The notes beneath the pieces were generated by a model. The model was not told the origin of the DNA. It worked only from the letters and a program-made list of their open reading frames with translations, and ran no database searches. From contig CAVJDT010000002.1 of the NCBI GenBank assembly GCA_963648435.1, forward strand, positions 1 to 64,000: a DNA stretch of 64,000 nt, written 5' to 3'. Numbering within the stretch: the first letter of the stretch is position 1; each line of letters begins with the position of its first letter. This document shows, in pieces, positions 17,274-25,734 of the stretch. The translations under genes were made by a program, and so were the position numbers. This stretch comes from UMGS75 sp963648435 (GTDB taxonomy: Bacteria > Bacillota_I > Bacilli_A > ML615J-28 > CAG-313).

Positions 17274-17714
17274 TTACATCTCCAAATTTATCGTTACAGG
17301 CCCATCACAAAGTATTTCTAAATACATATGTTCACCAAAACAACCAGTTTCTATAATTAAGCCATAATCTTCTCTTAATATTTTATTAAACTCATCATAA
17401 AGTTTAATTGCTTCTTCTTTTTTCATACTTTCCGTAAATGACGGTCGATTACTTTTTTTGGTATCTGCGTATAAGGTAAACTGCGAAATAGATAATATTT
17501 TACCATTTATTTGATGAATATTTAAATTCATTTTTCCATTTTGATCATCAAACACTCTAAGGTTGTTAATCTTTTGAGCCATTTTGACTAAAACATCACT
17601 AGTATCGGTATTTTTAAATCCTACCAATAACATAAAGCCTTCATCAATGTTTCCAACTACTGTGTTTTCAACTAAGCAACTGGCTTTTTTTACGCGTTGG
17701 ACCACTACTCTCAT
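17274..17714 (-). CDS. dtd: D-aminoacyl-tRNA deacylase
   Basis: This cytoplasmic proofreading enzyme removes D-amino acids wrongly attached to tRNA. The 146 residues are typical for the family and begin MRVVVQRVKKASC. The active-site motif SQFTLYAD (77-84) has Thr80, and the C-terminal DGPVTINLEM corresponds to the NGPVT cross-subunit motif. Its start overlaps the relA stop as ATGA, so the two are translationally coupled, an arrangement conserved across Bacillota. Confidence 0.96.
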   Translation of the reverse strand: MRVVVQRVKKASCLVENTVVGNIDEGFMLLVGFKNTDTSDVLVKMAQKINNLRVFDDQNGKMNLNIHQINGKILSISQFTLYADTKKSNRPSFTESMKKEEAIKLYDEFNKILREDYGLIIETGCFGEHMYLEILCDGPVTINLEM

Positions 17715-19900
17715 TTAAAAACCCTCTCTATATTATATATTTCACTAATTTTATTTAAGTTTACAATCGCGTGATTTAAATCATCTAAATTAGAAACTTG
17801 AAGTTTAAATTTGGTAATGCATTCTCCAAGTTTAGTTTTAGTTGATGTAACCGATGCAATCGCAACATTTGTAGCATTTAACGCATTAATCATGTCCGCA
17901 ACACCATTTCTTTTATCTAGTGATGATATTTTTAAAGTAACATCAAAAATTCGACCCGTAAAATTCTTATCCCAATAAATATCAATGAAACGTTCTTTAT
18001 CCGATTTTTGAATATTTGGACATCCTTCACGGTGAACAATGATACCATTACCTTTTGAAATATAACCATATATCTTATCACCATAGACGGGTTGGCAACA
18101 ATTACCAAGTTTTATTTGAGCTCTTTCTAGTCCTTCAACCACAATACCATAACCATTATGAGCACGTTTAGTACGGTTATCGGAACTTTTCTCACTGTAT
18201 TGTTCCATTAATGTTGCTTCATCAACTTTTACATCCGTGATACCACAAATTCTATTAACGGCTCCAAGAGGAGAAATTACCCCTTTACCAATTTCCCAGT
18301 ATAAATCTTCTGTTGTCATACAACTACGAAGGGAAAAGAAAGTTTGAACCGTTTTATCATCCAAATCATTAGGATTATATTCAAGAGATTTTGCGGCCTT
18401 CTCAAACTCTAGTTTACCTTTTTCCACAAGTTCATCCCGTTGACGTTTATTAATAATTCCTTTTATTTTTTGACGAGCATGATTAGTCTTAACATTTTTA
18501 AGCCAAGCGTTAGTAGGACCCAAACATGACTTATTTGTCTTAATCTCAACAACATCACCAGTTTTTAGTTTATAGGATAGAGGAACAATTTTACCATTAA
18601 CAATCGCACCTACTGTTTTATTGCCAATATCTGTGTGAATCCGATAAGCAAAATCAAGAGGCATAGAACCAGCTGGAAAATCAAGAACATCACCACGAGG
18701 GGTAAAAACATAAACATTAGCACTAAAAATATCTTCAATAATACTATCTAATGGATCTTCTGTTTCGGAATTTTCTACATAAGTTGTTAAATCTTTATAC
18801 CATTTAAGTTTACTAGTTATTTCTAATTGTTCTTTTTCAGGATTATATCCAGAATTTTCTTTATAAGCCCAGTGTGCCGCAATTCCGATTTCGGCTATTG
18901 TATCCATTTCAAAAGTTCTAATTTGAATTTCAAAAATTTTACCTTTAATTCCTACAACAGTCGTATGTAAGGACTGATATAGGTTAGGTTTGGGAACGGC
19001 GATATAATCTTTAAAACGCATAGGAATAGGGGTCCAAGTACTATGAATAATACCTAATACGTGATAACATTCTTCAATTGATGGAACAATAATTCTTAAA
19101 GCTAATAAATCAAAAATATCATCTAAGGTTTTATTTTTCGTAATTGTCTTTTTATAAATACTATAAATGTTTTTAATACGGCCCTTTAATTCATAATTTG
19201 CAATATGGTAAGTTGTAAGTAATTGATTAATTTTTTCAGACATTTCATTAATGTCTTCTTCACGTTCCGCTTTTTTCTCGCCAACTGCTTTAGTGATCGT
19301 TTCATATTCATCAGGATATAAAACTTTAAAACTTGTATCTTCAAGTTCGGCTTTAATCCGGTACATACCAAGACGATGAGCAAGAGGAGCGTAAAGGTCT
19401 AAGGTTTCTTTGGCTATGCGCTTTTGCTTGTCAGGGTCTTGAAACTCAATAGTACGCATATTATGAAGTCGGTCAACTAGTTTTACAAGAATTACTCTAA
19501 TATCTTTAGCCATCGCCAAAAGTAATTTTTCATGATTATGTGCTAAAGCTTTTTCTTTGGTCATGTATTTTAATTTACTGATTTTAGTGACACCATCAAC
19601 AATGTTAGCAACATCTGTTCCAAACATCGCGGTCATTTCATCTTTAGTCATATCAGTGTCTTCTAAAACATCATGAAGTAATCCTGCACAAATCGTACTA
19701 GGCGAAGTGTGAAGGGTCGCAAGAATATACGCCACTTCGAGAGGATGTTGAACATATGGATCGCCAGATTTTCTAAATTGACCTTCATGCTTGGATGAGG
19801 CTACATCATAGGCTTTTTTTATGATATTGATATGTTTTTCTTCATGTAAATATTCACCAGCCGCGTTTAAAAGATCATCGATTGTCTTTGGCTTATCCAT
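17711..19900 (-). CDS. relA: Bifunctional (p)ppGpp synthetase/hydrolase, RelA/SpoT family
   Basis: The enzyme makes and degrades the stringent-response alarmone (p)ppGpp. Domains in order: HD hydrolase (VQHPLEVAYILA, LLHDVLEDTDMT, VKLVDRLHNMRT), synthetase (GRIKNIYSIYKK, RFKDYIAVPKPNLYQSLHT, EIQIRTFEMDTIAEIGIAAHWAYKE), TGS (VYVFTPRGDVLDFPAGSMPLDFAYRIHTDIG), zinc-finger/helical region with NCCQPVYGD, and C-terminal ACT. The intact HD motif indicates active hydrolysis. ATG 19900 is preferred because AAGGAGG sits eight bases upstream; the longer frame would start at a GTG inside that site. The stop is TGA, rare in this window, and overlaps dtd. It lies 16 bases after apt. Confidence 0.97.
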   Translation of the reverse strand: MDKPKTIDDLLNAAGEYLHEEKHINIIKKAYDVASSKHEGQFRKSGDPYVQHPLEVAYILATLHTSPSTICAGLLHDVLEDTDMTKDEMTAMFGTDVANIVDGVTKISKLKYMTKEKALAHNHEKLLLAMAKDIRVILVKLVDRLHNMRTIEFQDPDKQKRIAKETLDLYAPLAHRLGMYRIKAELEDTSFKVLYPDEYETITKAVGEKKAEREEDINEMSEKINQLLTTYHIANYELKGRIKNIYSIYKKTITKNKTLDDIFDLLALRIIVPSIEECYHVLGIIHSTWTPIPMRFKDYIAVPKPNLYQSLHTTVVGIKGKIFEIQIRTFEMDTIAEIGIAAHWAYKENSGYNPEKEQLEITSKLKWYKDLTTYVENSETEDPLDSIIEDIFSANVYVFTPRGDVLDFPAGSMPLDFAYRIHTDIGNKTVGAIVNGKIVPLSYKLKTGDVVEIKTNKSCLGPTNAWLKNVKTNHARQKIKGIINKRQRDELVEKGKLEFEKAAKSLEYNPNDLDDKTVQTFFSLRSCMTTEDLYWEIGKGVISPLGAVNRICGITDVKVDEATLMEQYSEKSSDNRTKRAHNGYGIVVEGLERAQIKLGNCCQPVYGDKIYGYISKGNGIIVHREGCPNIQKSDKERFIDIYWDKNFTGRIFDVTLKISSLDKRNGVADMINALNATNVAIASVTSTKTKLGECITKFKLQVSNLDDLNHAIVNLNKISEIYNIERVFK

Positions 19901-19916
19901 TTGTTTCACCTCCTTT

Positions 19917-20429
19917 TTATAATTTTATTAATGAATGAACAGGTACTCCTTCAAATAATTTTCGACCGTTTAATTCTTCAAGTTCAATTAAAAAAACTAT
20001 TCCTACTACTTCCCCACCTAGTTTTTCAACTAAATGTTTCGCAGCGAGAACTGTTCCACCTGTTGCTAGTAAGTCATCAACAATAACAACTTTATCACCT
20101 GGTCTAATGGCATCCGCATGCATGCATAAAGTATTAGTTGAATACTCAAGTTCATAAGCTTCCGTTACTACCTCTCTTGGTAGTTTTCCAGGTTTACGGA
20201 TTGGAACAAATCCAATATTTAATTCATAAGCAATAGGGCATCCAAAAAGAAATCCCCGAGACTCAGGTCCTACCACAATATTTGCATTAAACCCCTTGAT
20301 AATTTCTGCCATTTCATGACATGCATGGTGATATGCTTCTCCATTTTCTAATAATGGAGTACAATCTTTAAAAGATATACCTTCTTTAGGGAATCCTTCT
20401 ATTGTTGCAATAAACTTTTTATAATCCAT
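19917..20429 (-). CDS. apt: Adenine phosphoribosyltransferase
   Basis: This enzyme salvages adenine to AMP with PRPP in the cytoplasm. Its length (170) is standard. GPESRGFLFG, PIRKPGKLPRE and the PRPP-binding motif VVIVDDLLATGGT are present. It is the first gene of the apt-relA-dtd run and has AGGAGG before its ATG. A TATAAT box lies about 45 bases upstream in the short region shared with the divergent spoVB-like gene. The recJ gene often found upstream of apt is absent. Confidence 0.96.
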   Translation of the reverse strand: MDYKKFIATIEGFPKEGISFKDCTPLLENGEAYHHACHEMAEIIKGFNANIVVGPESRGFLFGCPIAYELNIGFVPIRKPGKLPREVVTEAYELEYSTNTLCMHADAIRPGDKVVIVDDLLATGGTVLAAKHLVEKLGGEVVGIVFLIELEELNGRKLFEGVPVHSLIKL

Positions 20430-20548
20430 GTTAACCTCCTATTTTTAATACATTATAGTTTATTATACCACTATTTAGTTCTTTAATAAAGAGTTTTGGT
20501 CATTTTTTTTGTTACTCAACCATAAAATGTATTGTTTATGGAGATATT

Positions 20549-22054
20549 ATGACTAAAAAATTACATTTTGACAAAACTTCTTTTTTCTTTAATACCCTGA
20601 TTATTTTAATTACGGGTTTTATTATTAAAGCTCTTGGCTTAATTAATCGCATATTTATTACAAGAATTTTAGGTTCTTCAGGAATGACCCTATATATTAT
20701 GTCTTTTCCCACCATTATGTTATTTATTAATATTTCATGTATGGGATTAAATATTACTATCAGTAAACTAGTTTCAGAAAGTATTAAGACAAAACAATAT
20801 TCGCCAAAGATATTATTAAAAAAAGGTATTCAAATTTCATTAGTAACTTCTATCATAACAGCTGCTTTTTTCCTTGCTTTTTTATATCCCTTAACTCATT
20901 TTTTACTTAAAAATGATAATCTATTTTTTCCTCTTTTATCTACGATTTTTTTAATTTTCTTGGTGGGAATTAGTGATAGTTTGAAAGGATATTTCAATGG
21001 ATTAAAACTAATGAAATACAGTTCTACCTCAAATCTAGTTGAACAAATCACAAGAATAATTTTTAGTATTATTATTCTTTATCTTACCATTCCTTATGGT
21101 ATTAAAATAGCAACCTTTTTTTGTTTACTAGCCTTATCAATTGGTGAATTATGTTCAATTATTTATTCCCTCATTAAAATCAAAAAACTTAAAGTAATCA
21201 ATTACCCTAATACCTCTGGGGAATTAAAAGCAATCTTAAAGCTTTCCATTCCGACAACCCTTTCCCATTTAGTTGGCAACTTTACATATTTTTTAGAACC
21301 AATTGTTTATGTTTGGATTCTTACAATTTTAAACTTTCAACAATCACAAATTGAGGAAGCATATACGACAATAAATGCTTTTACTATTTCTTTATTAACC
21401 CTTGGATCATTTGTTTCAATGGCCCTAGCAACCACGGTTGTACCATCAATTTCCGAAAGTAATGCCACAAAGGATTTAACTAAAGTTAATTATTTTATTA
21501 AAAAAACCATTATTTTTTCTTTAATACCAGGGCTTTTTATAACGATTATTCTTTTCTTTTATCCAAATGAAGTCATGAATTTAGTCTACAATACTACTAA
21601 AGGAGCAAGTGATGTCAAAAAATATGTCTTTTTCTTTCTTCCTTATTACCTTGGTGTCCCACTTTCTGCAATTTACCAAGCCTTAGGAGAAGCAAAATCA
21701 TTATTTCAAATTTCTAGTTTTTTTAATATTCTTAGAATTTTATTAATTATTCTTCTATCCATGATTCCAAGTATCAACCTAAATTCTTTATTAGTTGCCA
21801 CATCAATAACTTTAATCTTAAATTTTATAGTCATTTTTCTAAAAATTAAAAAACTAACATCGTTAAATGTCAGTTTTCACCAAAGTTTTAATTTGTTAAT
21901 AACATTTGGATTTTGCTTTATACTAGTACTTTTCTTTGATACGATTAATCTTAATTTTTATTTAAGCATCATTATTACTTTAACTGTTTACCTTTTTATT
22001 TGTTATAAACTTAAATTAATCAATATTAGAAGTATCATCACGAAGACTTGCTAA
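20549..22054 (+). CDS. spoVB: SpoVB-like polysaccharide/lipid flippase (MOP superfamily)
   Basis: The 501-residue protein is almost all membrane helices, about 14. It has the family start (FFFNTLIILITGFIIKALGLINRIFITRILGSSGMTLY across 12-46) and PTTLSHLVGN, and continues like stage V sporulation protein B and its relatives. These flip lipid-linked oligosaccharides such as lipid II across the membrane. A GGAGAT site precedes the ATG. It is transcribed away from apt, and its last 39 bases overlap the end of the convergent gene at 22016. SpoVB homologues also occur in non-sporulating species, so it does not prove spore formation. Confidence 0.85.
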   Translation: MTKKLHFDKTSFFFNTLIILITGFIIKALGLINRIFITRILGSSGMTLYIMSFPTIMLFINISCMGLNITISKLVSESIKTKQYSPKILLKKGIQISLVTSIITAAFFLAFLYPLTHFLLKNDNLFFPLLSTIFLIFLVGISDSLKGYFNGLKLMKYSSTSNLVEQITRIIFSIIILYLTIPYGIKIATFFCLLALSIGELCSIIYSLIKIKKLKVINYPNTSGELKAILKLSIPTTLSHLVGNFTYFLEPIVYVWILTILNFQQSQIEEAYTTINAFTISLLTLGSFVSMALATTVVPSISESNATKDLTKVNYFIKKTIIFSLIPGLFITIILFFYPNEVMNLVYNTTKGASDVKKYVFFFLPYYLGVPLSAIYQALGEAKSLFQISSFFNILRILLIILLSMIPSINLNSLLVATSITLILNFIVIFLKIKKLTSLNVSFHQSFNLLITFGFCFILVLFFDTINLNFYLSIIITLTVYLFICYKLKLINIRSIITKTC

Positions 22055-22540
22055 AAACTGCTTGCTTTGGGCTTCTTTAATCTTTAAATATGCTTTTATG
22101 TTTGCTTCTTTACTTTCAAGTTTTAGAGTTTTTAAAACTTCATCTAAATCGTTATATTCACAGTTAAGATTCTTTAAATCATTATTCAAGCATATTAGTC
22201 CTTGCAAATCATTATGATGATAATAAGTAATGGCTAGTCCATAAGCATCAAGAACATCATTGGGTATTTCCTCATAAATAGTAGGTGATACCTTTTTTAT
22301 TATTTCTTTAAGTTCTTTATCCATTTTTTTATTTACTTTAATCGTTAAATAATGATTATTTTTTTCCATCTTTTGAGCAATTTTGTCTCTTGTTTTTTGA
22401 TTTTGAAATTTATCTTTAAATTCACTTAGTTTTTCATTTTCCCATTTAGCTATGGTTTTATCTACTTTTATAGATAATTTTATTTCTTTAATAATTAACT
22501 TTGCAATTGCATTTTTCTTTTTTTCGACTTTATTCATCAT
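22016..22540 (-). CDS. Hypothetical charged, coiled-coil-rich protein
   Basis: The 174-residue product is very rich in Lys, Glu and Asn and is predicted to be mainly helical, with no signal peptide or membrane segment. I do not recognise the family. ATG 22540 (followed by a second ATG) is chosen because AAGGGGG lies seven bases upstream. The longer frame would start inside a palindrome. Its 3-prime end overlaps the end of the spoVB-like gene by 39 bases on the opposite strand. A 14-base perfect palindrome (22558-22571) precedes it. Confidence 0.6.
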   Translation of the reverse strand: MMNKVEKKKNAIAKLIIKEIKLSIKVDKTIAKWENEKLSEFKDKFQNQKTRDKIAQKMEKNNHYLTIKVNKKMDKELKEIIKKVSPTIYEEIPNDVLDAYGLAITYYHHNDLQGLICLNNDLKNLNCEYNDLDEVLKTLKLESKEANIKAYLKIKEAQSKQFLASLRDDTSNID

Positions 22541-22557
22541 ATTTCCCCCTTTTTCGC

Positions 22558-22571
22558 TACTTATAAGTAGC
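22558..22571. promoter_or_regulatory. 14-base perfect palindrome upstream of a hypothetical gene
   Basis: CTACTTATAAGTAG reads the same on both strands. It lies 18 bases before the start of the minus-strand gene at 22540, over its probable promoter. It could be an operator, but in AT-rich DNA a palindrome this short can arise by chance. Confidence 0.3.
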
Positions 22572-22581
22572 AACAACAATT

Positions 22582-22618
22582 AAAAAAATAAAACATAGGT
22601 TTTTTCCTTGTTACCTAT
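22582..22618 (-). terminator. Terminator of the DUF421 gene
   Basis: On the minus strand ATAGGT pairs with ACCTAT around a 12-base loop, followed by GTTTTATTTTTTT. It lies 16 bases after the DUF421 stop codon. Confidence 0.65.
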
Positions 22619-22633
22619 ATTTTACCATAATAT

Positions 22634-23290
22634 TTATTTATTGCAAGTTTTATTGTCTGATGCTTCCACAAACGTCAGTACCCCTCCGACAATTTCTAAC
22701 CCATATACCTCTTTTACGGAGTTATATCCCTTAGTTTTGACAAAATTTTCAATAAAATTTGTCGAATATCCAGCTTTTATAATGTTTTCTTGGTTCATCT
22801 TTCCACTAAGGATTAAAGGTAAAGGAAATGAAGGATGATCTGATTTTGGAAATACCACTAGTTCCCCACTATTTTCTAAGATTGCATATTCAATTTCGCT
22901 AGGGCTTGCATATCCATTTTTTCGAATTTGGACATATAAATCATCCATATTGTATCCATTTTTCTTCATTGTTTTGATATTAATTATCCCTTTTTCAATT
23001 ATTAAGCATTCTTTTCCATCGATAAAATTACGAAACTTAACTGATTTTAGGGAAATTAAAGCCATTATTTTTTGGACTAAAGCTATTCCTACCATCGGTA
23101 GTAGACAGTACCAATAATTAATTTTAAAGTTTTCAATGCCAACTACCATTATATCTACGATTGTAAGTAAAATGAGTAAATCAAAAAGACTTAATTGTCC
23201 TATTTCTCTTTTTCCCATAAACTTCATTAAGGCTATTAAAATGGCATAGCCGATGATTGTACGCAATAAAATAATCAAAATATCGTTCAT
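22634..23290 (-). CDS. DUF421 (YetF/YcaP-like) membrane protein
   Basis: The 218 residues have three N-terminal membrane helices (LLRTIIGYAILIALMKF, LSLFDLLILLTIVDIMV, WYCLLPMVGIALVQKIM) and then a cytoplasmic alpha/beta region. The conserved signatures are MGKREIGQLSLFDLL and GKECLIIEKGIIN...KNGYNMDDLYVQIRKNGY. DUF421 proteins occur in many Bacillota, including spore formers, and their molecular function is unsettled. GAGGT lies nine bases before the ATG. The divergent TIGR04086 gene begins 40 bases away, so both promoters must overlap or lie inside the coding regions. Confidence 0.88.
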   Translation of the reverse strand: MNDILIILLRTIIGYAILIALMKFMGKREIGQLSLFDLLILLTIVDIMVVGIENFKINYWYCLLPMVGIALVQKIMALISLKSVKFRNFIDGKECLIIEKGIINIKTMKKNGYNMDDLYVQIRKNGYASPSEIEYAILENSGELVVFPKSDHPSFPLPLILSGKMNQENIIKAGYSTNFIENFVKTKGYNSVKEVYGLEIVGGVLTFVEASDNKTCNK

Positions 23291-23329
23291 ATTTATTTTA
23301 CCTCAACATATAATTTAGTGGTGATTAAA

Positions 23330-23710
23330 ATGAAATTTTTTAAAAACAAAGCCCTAAGTTATTTTATCTTTATTATTATTTTAGCCATAACAATCATTAT
23401 TTATACTAGTCTTTTATATTTTGGCGTAATATCTAGTAATGATAATACCATTAAAACCGTTAGCTTTATTATGGGTCTTATCCTTTTTTTAATTTTAGGT
23501 TTAATTTCAGGATTTAAGGAAAAGAAAAATGGATGGCTAGTGGGATTCAGTTCTTCATTATTTTTAATTCTTATTGTAATTTTTATTAATATAATAACTA
23601 AAAATTTAACAGTTATGTCTTTAATAAAATATCTTGCTTATGTTATTGCTTCAATGCTTGGGGGAATAATTAGTGTTAATATTTTAACAAAAAAGGGTGA
23701 ACAACGCTAA
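23330..23710 (+). CDS. TIGR04086-family (YrzE-like) membrane protein
   Basis: A small membrane protein of 126 residues with four predicted helices. It has the typical pattern of this family: a polar N-terminus, GLISGFKEKKNGWLVGF between helices two and three, and MLGGIISVNI near the end. Start ATG 23330 follows GGTGAT; a longer reading would need GTG. Function of the family is unknown. It is divergent from the DUF421 gene and ends in a bidirectional terminator. Confidence 0.72.
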   Translation: MKFFKNKALSYFIFIIILAITIIIYTSLLYFGVISSNDNTIKTVSFIMGLILFLILGLISGFKEKKNGWLVGFSSSLFLILIVIFINIITKNLTVMSLIKYLAYVIASMLGGIISVNILTKKGEQR

Positions 23711-23723
23711 TTCATCCTTTTTT
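23689..23723. terminator. Bidirectional terminator
   Basis: AAAAAGGGTGAA pairs with TTCATCCTTTTT around a 9-base loop, with A and T runs on both sides. It serves the plus-strand TIGR04086 gene and the minus-strand nadC. Confidence 0.7.
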
Positions 23724-23728
23724 AACAA

Positions 23729-24571
23729 TTATAAATTTTTATAAAACTTTAATTCTATTTTCATTTGATTATATTCTTCGGTGATTCCATTTACAATTAT
23801 ATAATTAACTCCAAGTTTAGCAATACTTCTAACACGTTTAGAAGAAATATCCCCGCTAACTGCGATTTTCTTTTTAGAATCATTTAACTTAAGGAGTAAT
23901 TCAATTTCTTCATTTGACATATTATCAAGAATAATGGCATCACAACTAGTATTAAGGGCCTCTAAGTATTGTTCTTCGTTTTTTACCTCGACTTCAATCG
24001 GCAAATCAACTTTTTGACGTTCTTTTACAAGTTCTACAGCTTCTTTTATACCACCTGATGCAATAATGTGACTATCTCTAATCAAAATATGATCACTCAA
24101 ATTAGTATGATAATTAAATCCCCCACCATCTCTAACCGCTTGTTGGTCTAAAGTCCTAAGTAATGGGGTGGTTTTTCTCGTATCAAGGATATGACAATCT
24201 AAATCCTTAATTTCGGTTACATATCGATTAGTCATAGTTGCAATTCCGCTCATATGCTTGATAAAATTTAAGGCAGTTCTTTCCCCTTTTAAAATATCGC
24301 GCATGGGACCTTTAAGGGTTATTATAACAGTTCCCCGATTAACGTAGCTTCCATTTGGTCGGTGGATGCTAACACTAATTTTGGGATTTATATATTGATA
24401 GATGGCTTTAACAATATTGGTACCAGAAACAATCCCCGTGGTTTTTGCCACAAAATTACCTGATACTATTTTGTTTTTATCAATAATACAAAGGGTGGTT
24501 ACATCGTTATTGTAACTATCTTCTTGAAGAGCACTAGCTATTAATTTTGATAATTTATCATCCATAATCAA
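23729..24571 (-). CDS. nadC: Nicotinate-nucleotide pyrophosphorylase (quinolinate phosphoribosyltransferase)
   Basis: The enzyme converts quinolinate and PRPP to nicotinate mononucleotide in NAD synthesis. It shows EDSYNNDVTT, GERTALNFIKHMSGIAT, DTRKTTP, AVRDGGGFNYH, LIRDSHI, EVEVKNEEQ, DAIILDNMS and AVSGDIS, all normal for NadC. Length (280) is standard. TTG 24571 has AAAGGA eight bases upstream, while ATG 24565 sits about 14 bases away, so the TTG may be the true start. nadA and nadB are not beside it, so quinolinate must come from elsewhere in the genome or from outside. Confidence 0.95.
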   Translation of the reverse strand: MIMDDKLSKLIASALQEDSYNNDVTTLCIIDKNKIVSGNFVAKTTGIVSGTNIVKAIYQYINPKISVSIHRPNGSYVNRGTVIITLKGPMRDILKGERTALNFIKHMSGIATMTNRYVTEIKDLDCHILDTRKTTPLLRTLDQQAVRDGGGFNYHTNLSDHILIRDSHIIASGGIKEAVELVKERQKVDLPIEVEVKNEEQYLEALNTSCDAIILDNMSNEEIELLLKLNDSKKKIAVSGDISSKRVRSIAKLGVNYIIVNGITEEYNQMKIELKFYKNL

Positions 24572-24605
24572 TCACTTTTTCCTTTCTAACAATTCTAATT
24601 AAGGG

Positions 24606-24628
24606 AAAAACCCACCTAATTGGTGAGT
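24606..24628 (-). terminator. Terminator of the SPFH/zinc-ribbon operon
   Basis: On the minus strand ACTCACC and GGTGGGT form a 7-pair stem (one G-U) around AATTA, followed by TTTT. The hairpin begins at the stop codon of the zinc-ribbon gene. Confidence 0.7.
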
Positions 24629-25725
24629 TATTCAATTGAGCCACTAAAATAAGCAATCAGTAAAATCGCAACAGCCGCTAAGACAATTAACAATACTAAA
24701 ATTGTAACTTTAATGGCGGAAGTAGGAGCTTTACCAGATAATTTCCCAGTTTCTCCATTTACTAAAAAACGATAAATTTTATTATTATAACGATAAGTAC
24801 CAATCCAAACAGGGATTAATACATACTTATATTTAATGTTATTGTAATTAGTTTTCATATCAATTCTACCAACAACATCATAATGATATTTATTTAATAT
24901 TTTCATCTTAATCTTAGGTGCCGCAATTGTTTTCGCATTATCCCAAGCGTTATTTAACTTAACACGATAATGTTCCGCAGTAAAACCAACTAAATATTTT
25001 TTTTCATATAAGAATGACTCATTGGTGCCAAATGGACTAATTTGATTTATTTCATTTTGCGTAATTTGCGACCCCGCATTTACCACAATATCATCAAAAG
25101 TAAGTTGGGTAGTCCCGTAAATGTGATACCATCTAGTTCTAGTTTCAGTATGGCGATTTTTACCACTACCAACTGTCACCGTATAATATTCTCCTAAACA
25201 GCCATCATACTTGGTAAAAGTATCAGTATCAAAAGTCCATATCGGTAAATATACACCACTAACATTTACTTTTACTCTTTGTTTTTTTACAGCTTTTGGT
25301 GAAAAAAATCTTTTCTTTACCCATTTTATATAAGTCGTTGTTGCATCATTTTGTGATACATGAAAAGGAATTATCCGATGGGGTTTTATTCCCGCAAGTT
25401 CAGTTGTATCTATTACTTGATTAGACCCACAAAAAGGGCAAGTACTACTAATTGCATCATTCGCAACCACATTTTCGGCTCCACAGTTTTCACATTTGAT
25501 GACCTTCGTATCAGCATTCCACGACGAATCTGCATTTTTATCCGCATCTTCAAATGAAAATTCTTCATCACTTGTTTGTCCATCAATTTTTTGTTTAAAT
25601 CCACAATAACTACATTCGAGCATACTTGTATTAGGATTATAACTAACCGGAGCCCCGCACTGAGGACAACTATAATCTTCAGCTTCAGCTTGTTTTACTT
25701 CAAGTTCTTCTGTATTTATATCCAT
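24628..25725 (-). CDS. Zinc-ribbon membrane protein (YdjG-like), partner of the SPFH protein
   Basis: The 365 residues begin with two zinc ribbons: CPQC...CSYC (about 20-41) and CENC...CPFC (about 78-100), like TFIIB-type ribbons. A beta-rich middle follows, including KNRHTETRTRWYH. One C-terminal membrane helix (about 338-361) ends with the extreme C-terminus outside or very short. It starts 9 bases after the SPFH gene. In Bacillus subtilis YdjG, with the same ribbon-plus-helix design, works with YdjH and the SPFH protein YdjI and a PspA homologue in membrane stress. That function is inferred here by resemblance. Confidence 0.75.
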   Translation of the reverse strand: MDINTEELEVKQAEAEDYSCPQCGAPVSYNPNTSMLECSYCGFKQKIDGQTSDEEFSFEDADKNADSSWNADTKVIKCENCGAENVVANDAISSTCPFCGSNQVIDTTELAGIKPHRIIPFHVSQNDATTTYIKWVKKRFFSPKAVKKQRVKVNVSGVYLPIWTFDTDTFTKYDGCLGEYYTVTVGSGKNRHTETRTRWYHIYGTTQLTFDDIVVNAGSQITQNEINQISPFGTNESFLYEKKYLVGFTAEHYRVKLNNAWDNAKTIAAPKIKMKILNKYHYDVVGRIDMKTNYNNIKYKYVLIPVWIGTYRYNNKIYRFLVNGETGKLSGKAPTSAIKVTILVLLIVLAAVAILLIAYFSGSIE

Positions 25726-25734
25726 AATTATTCA

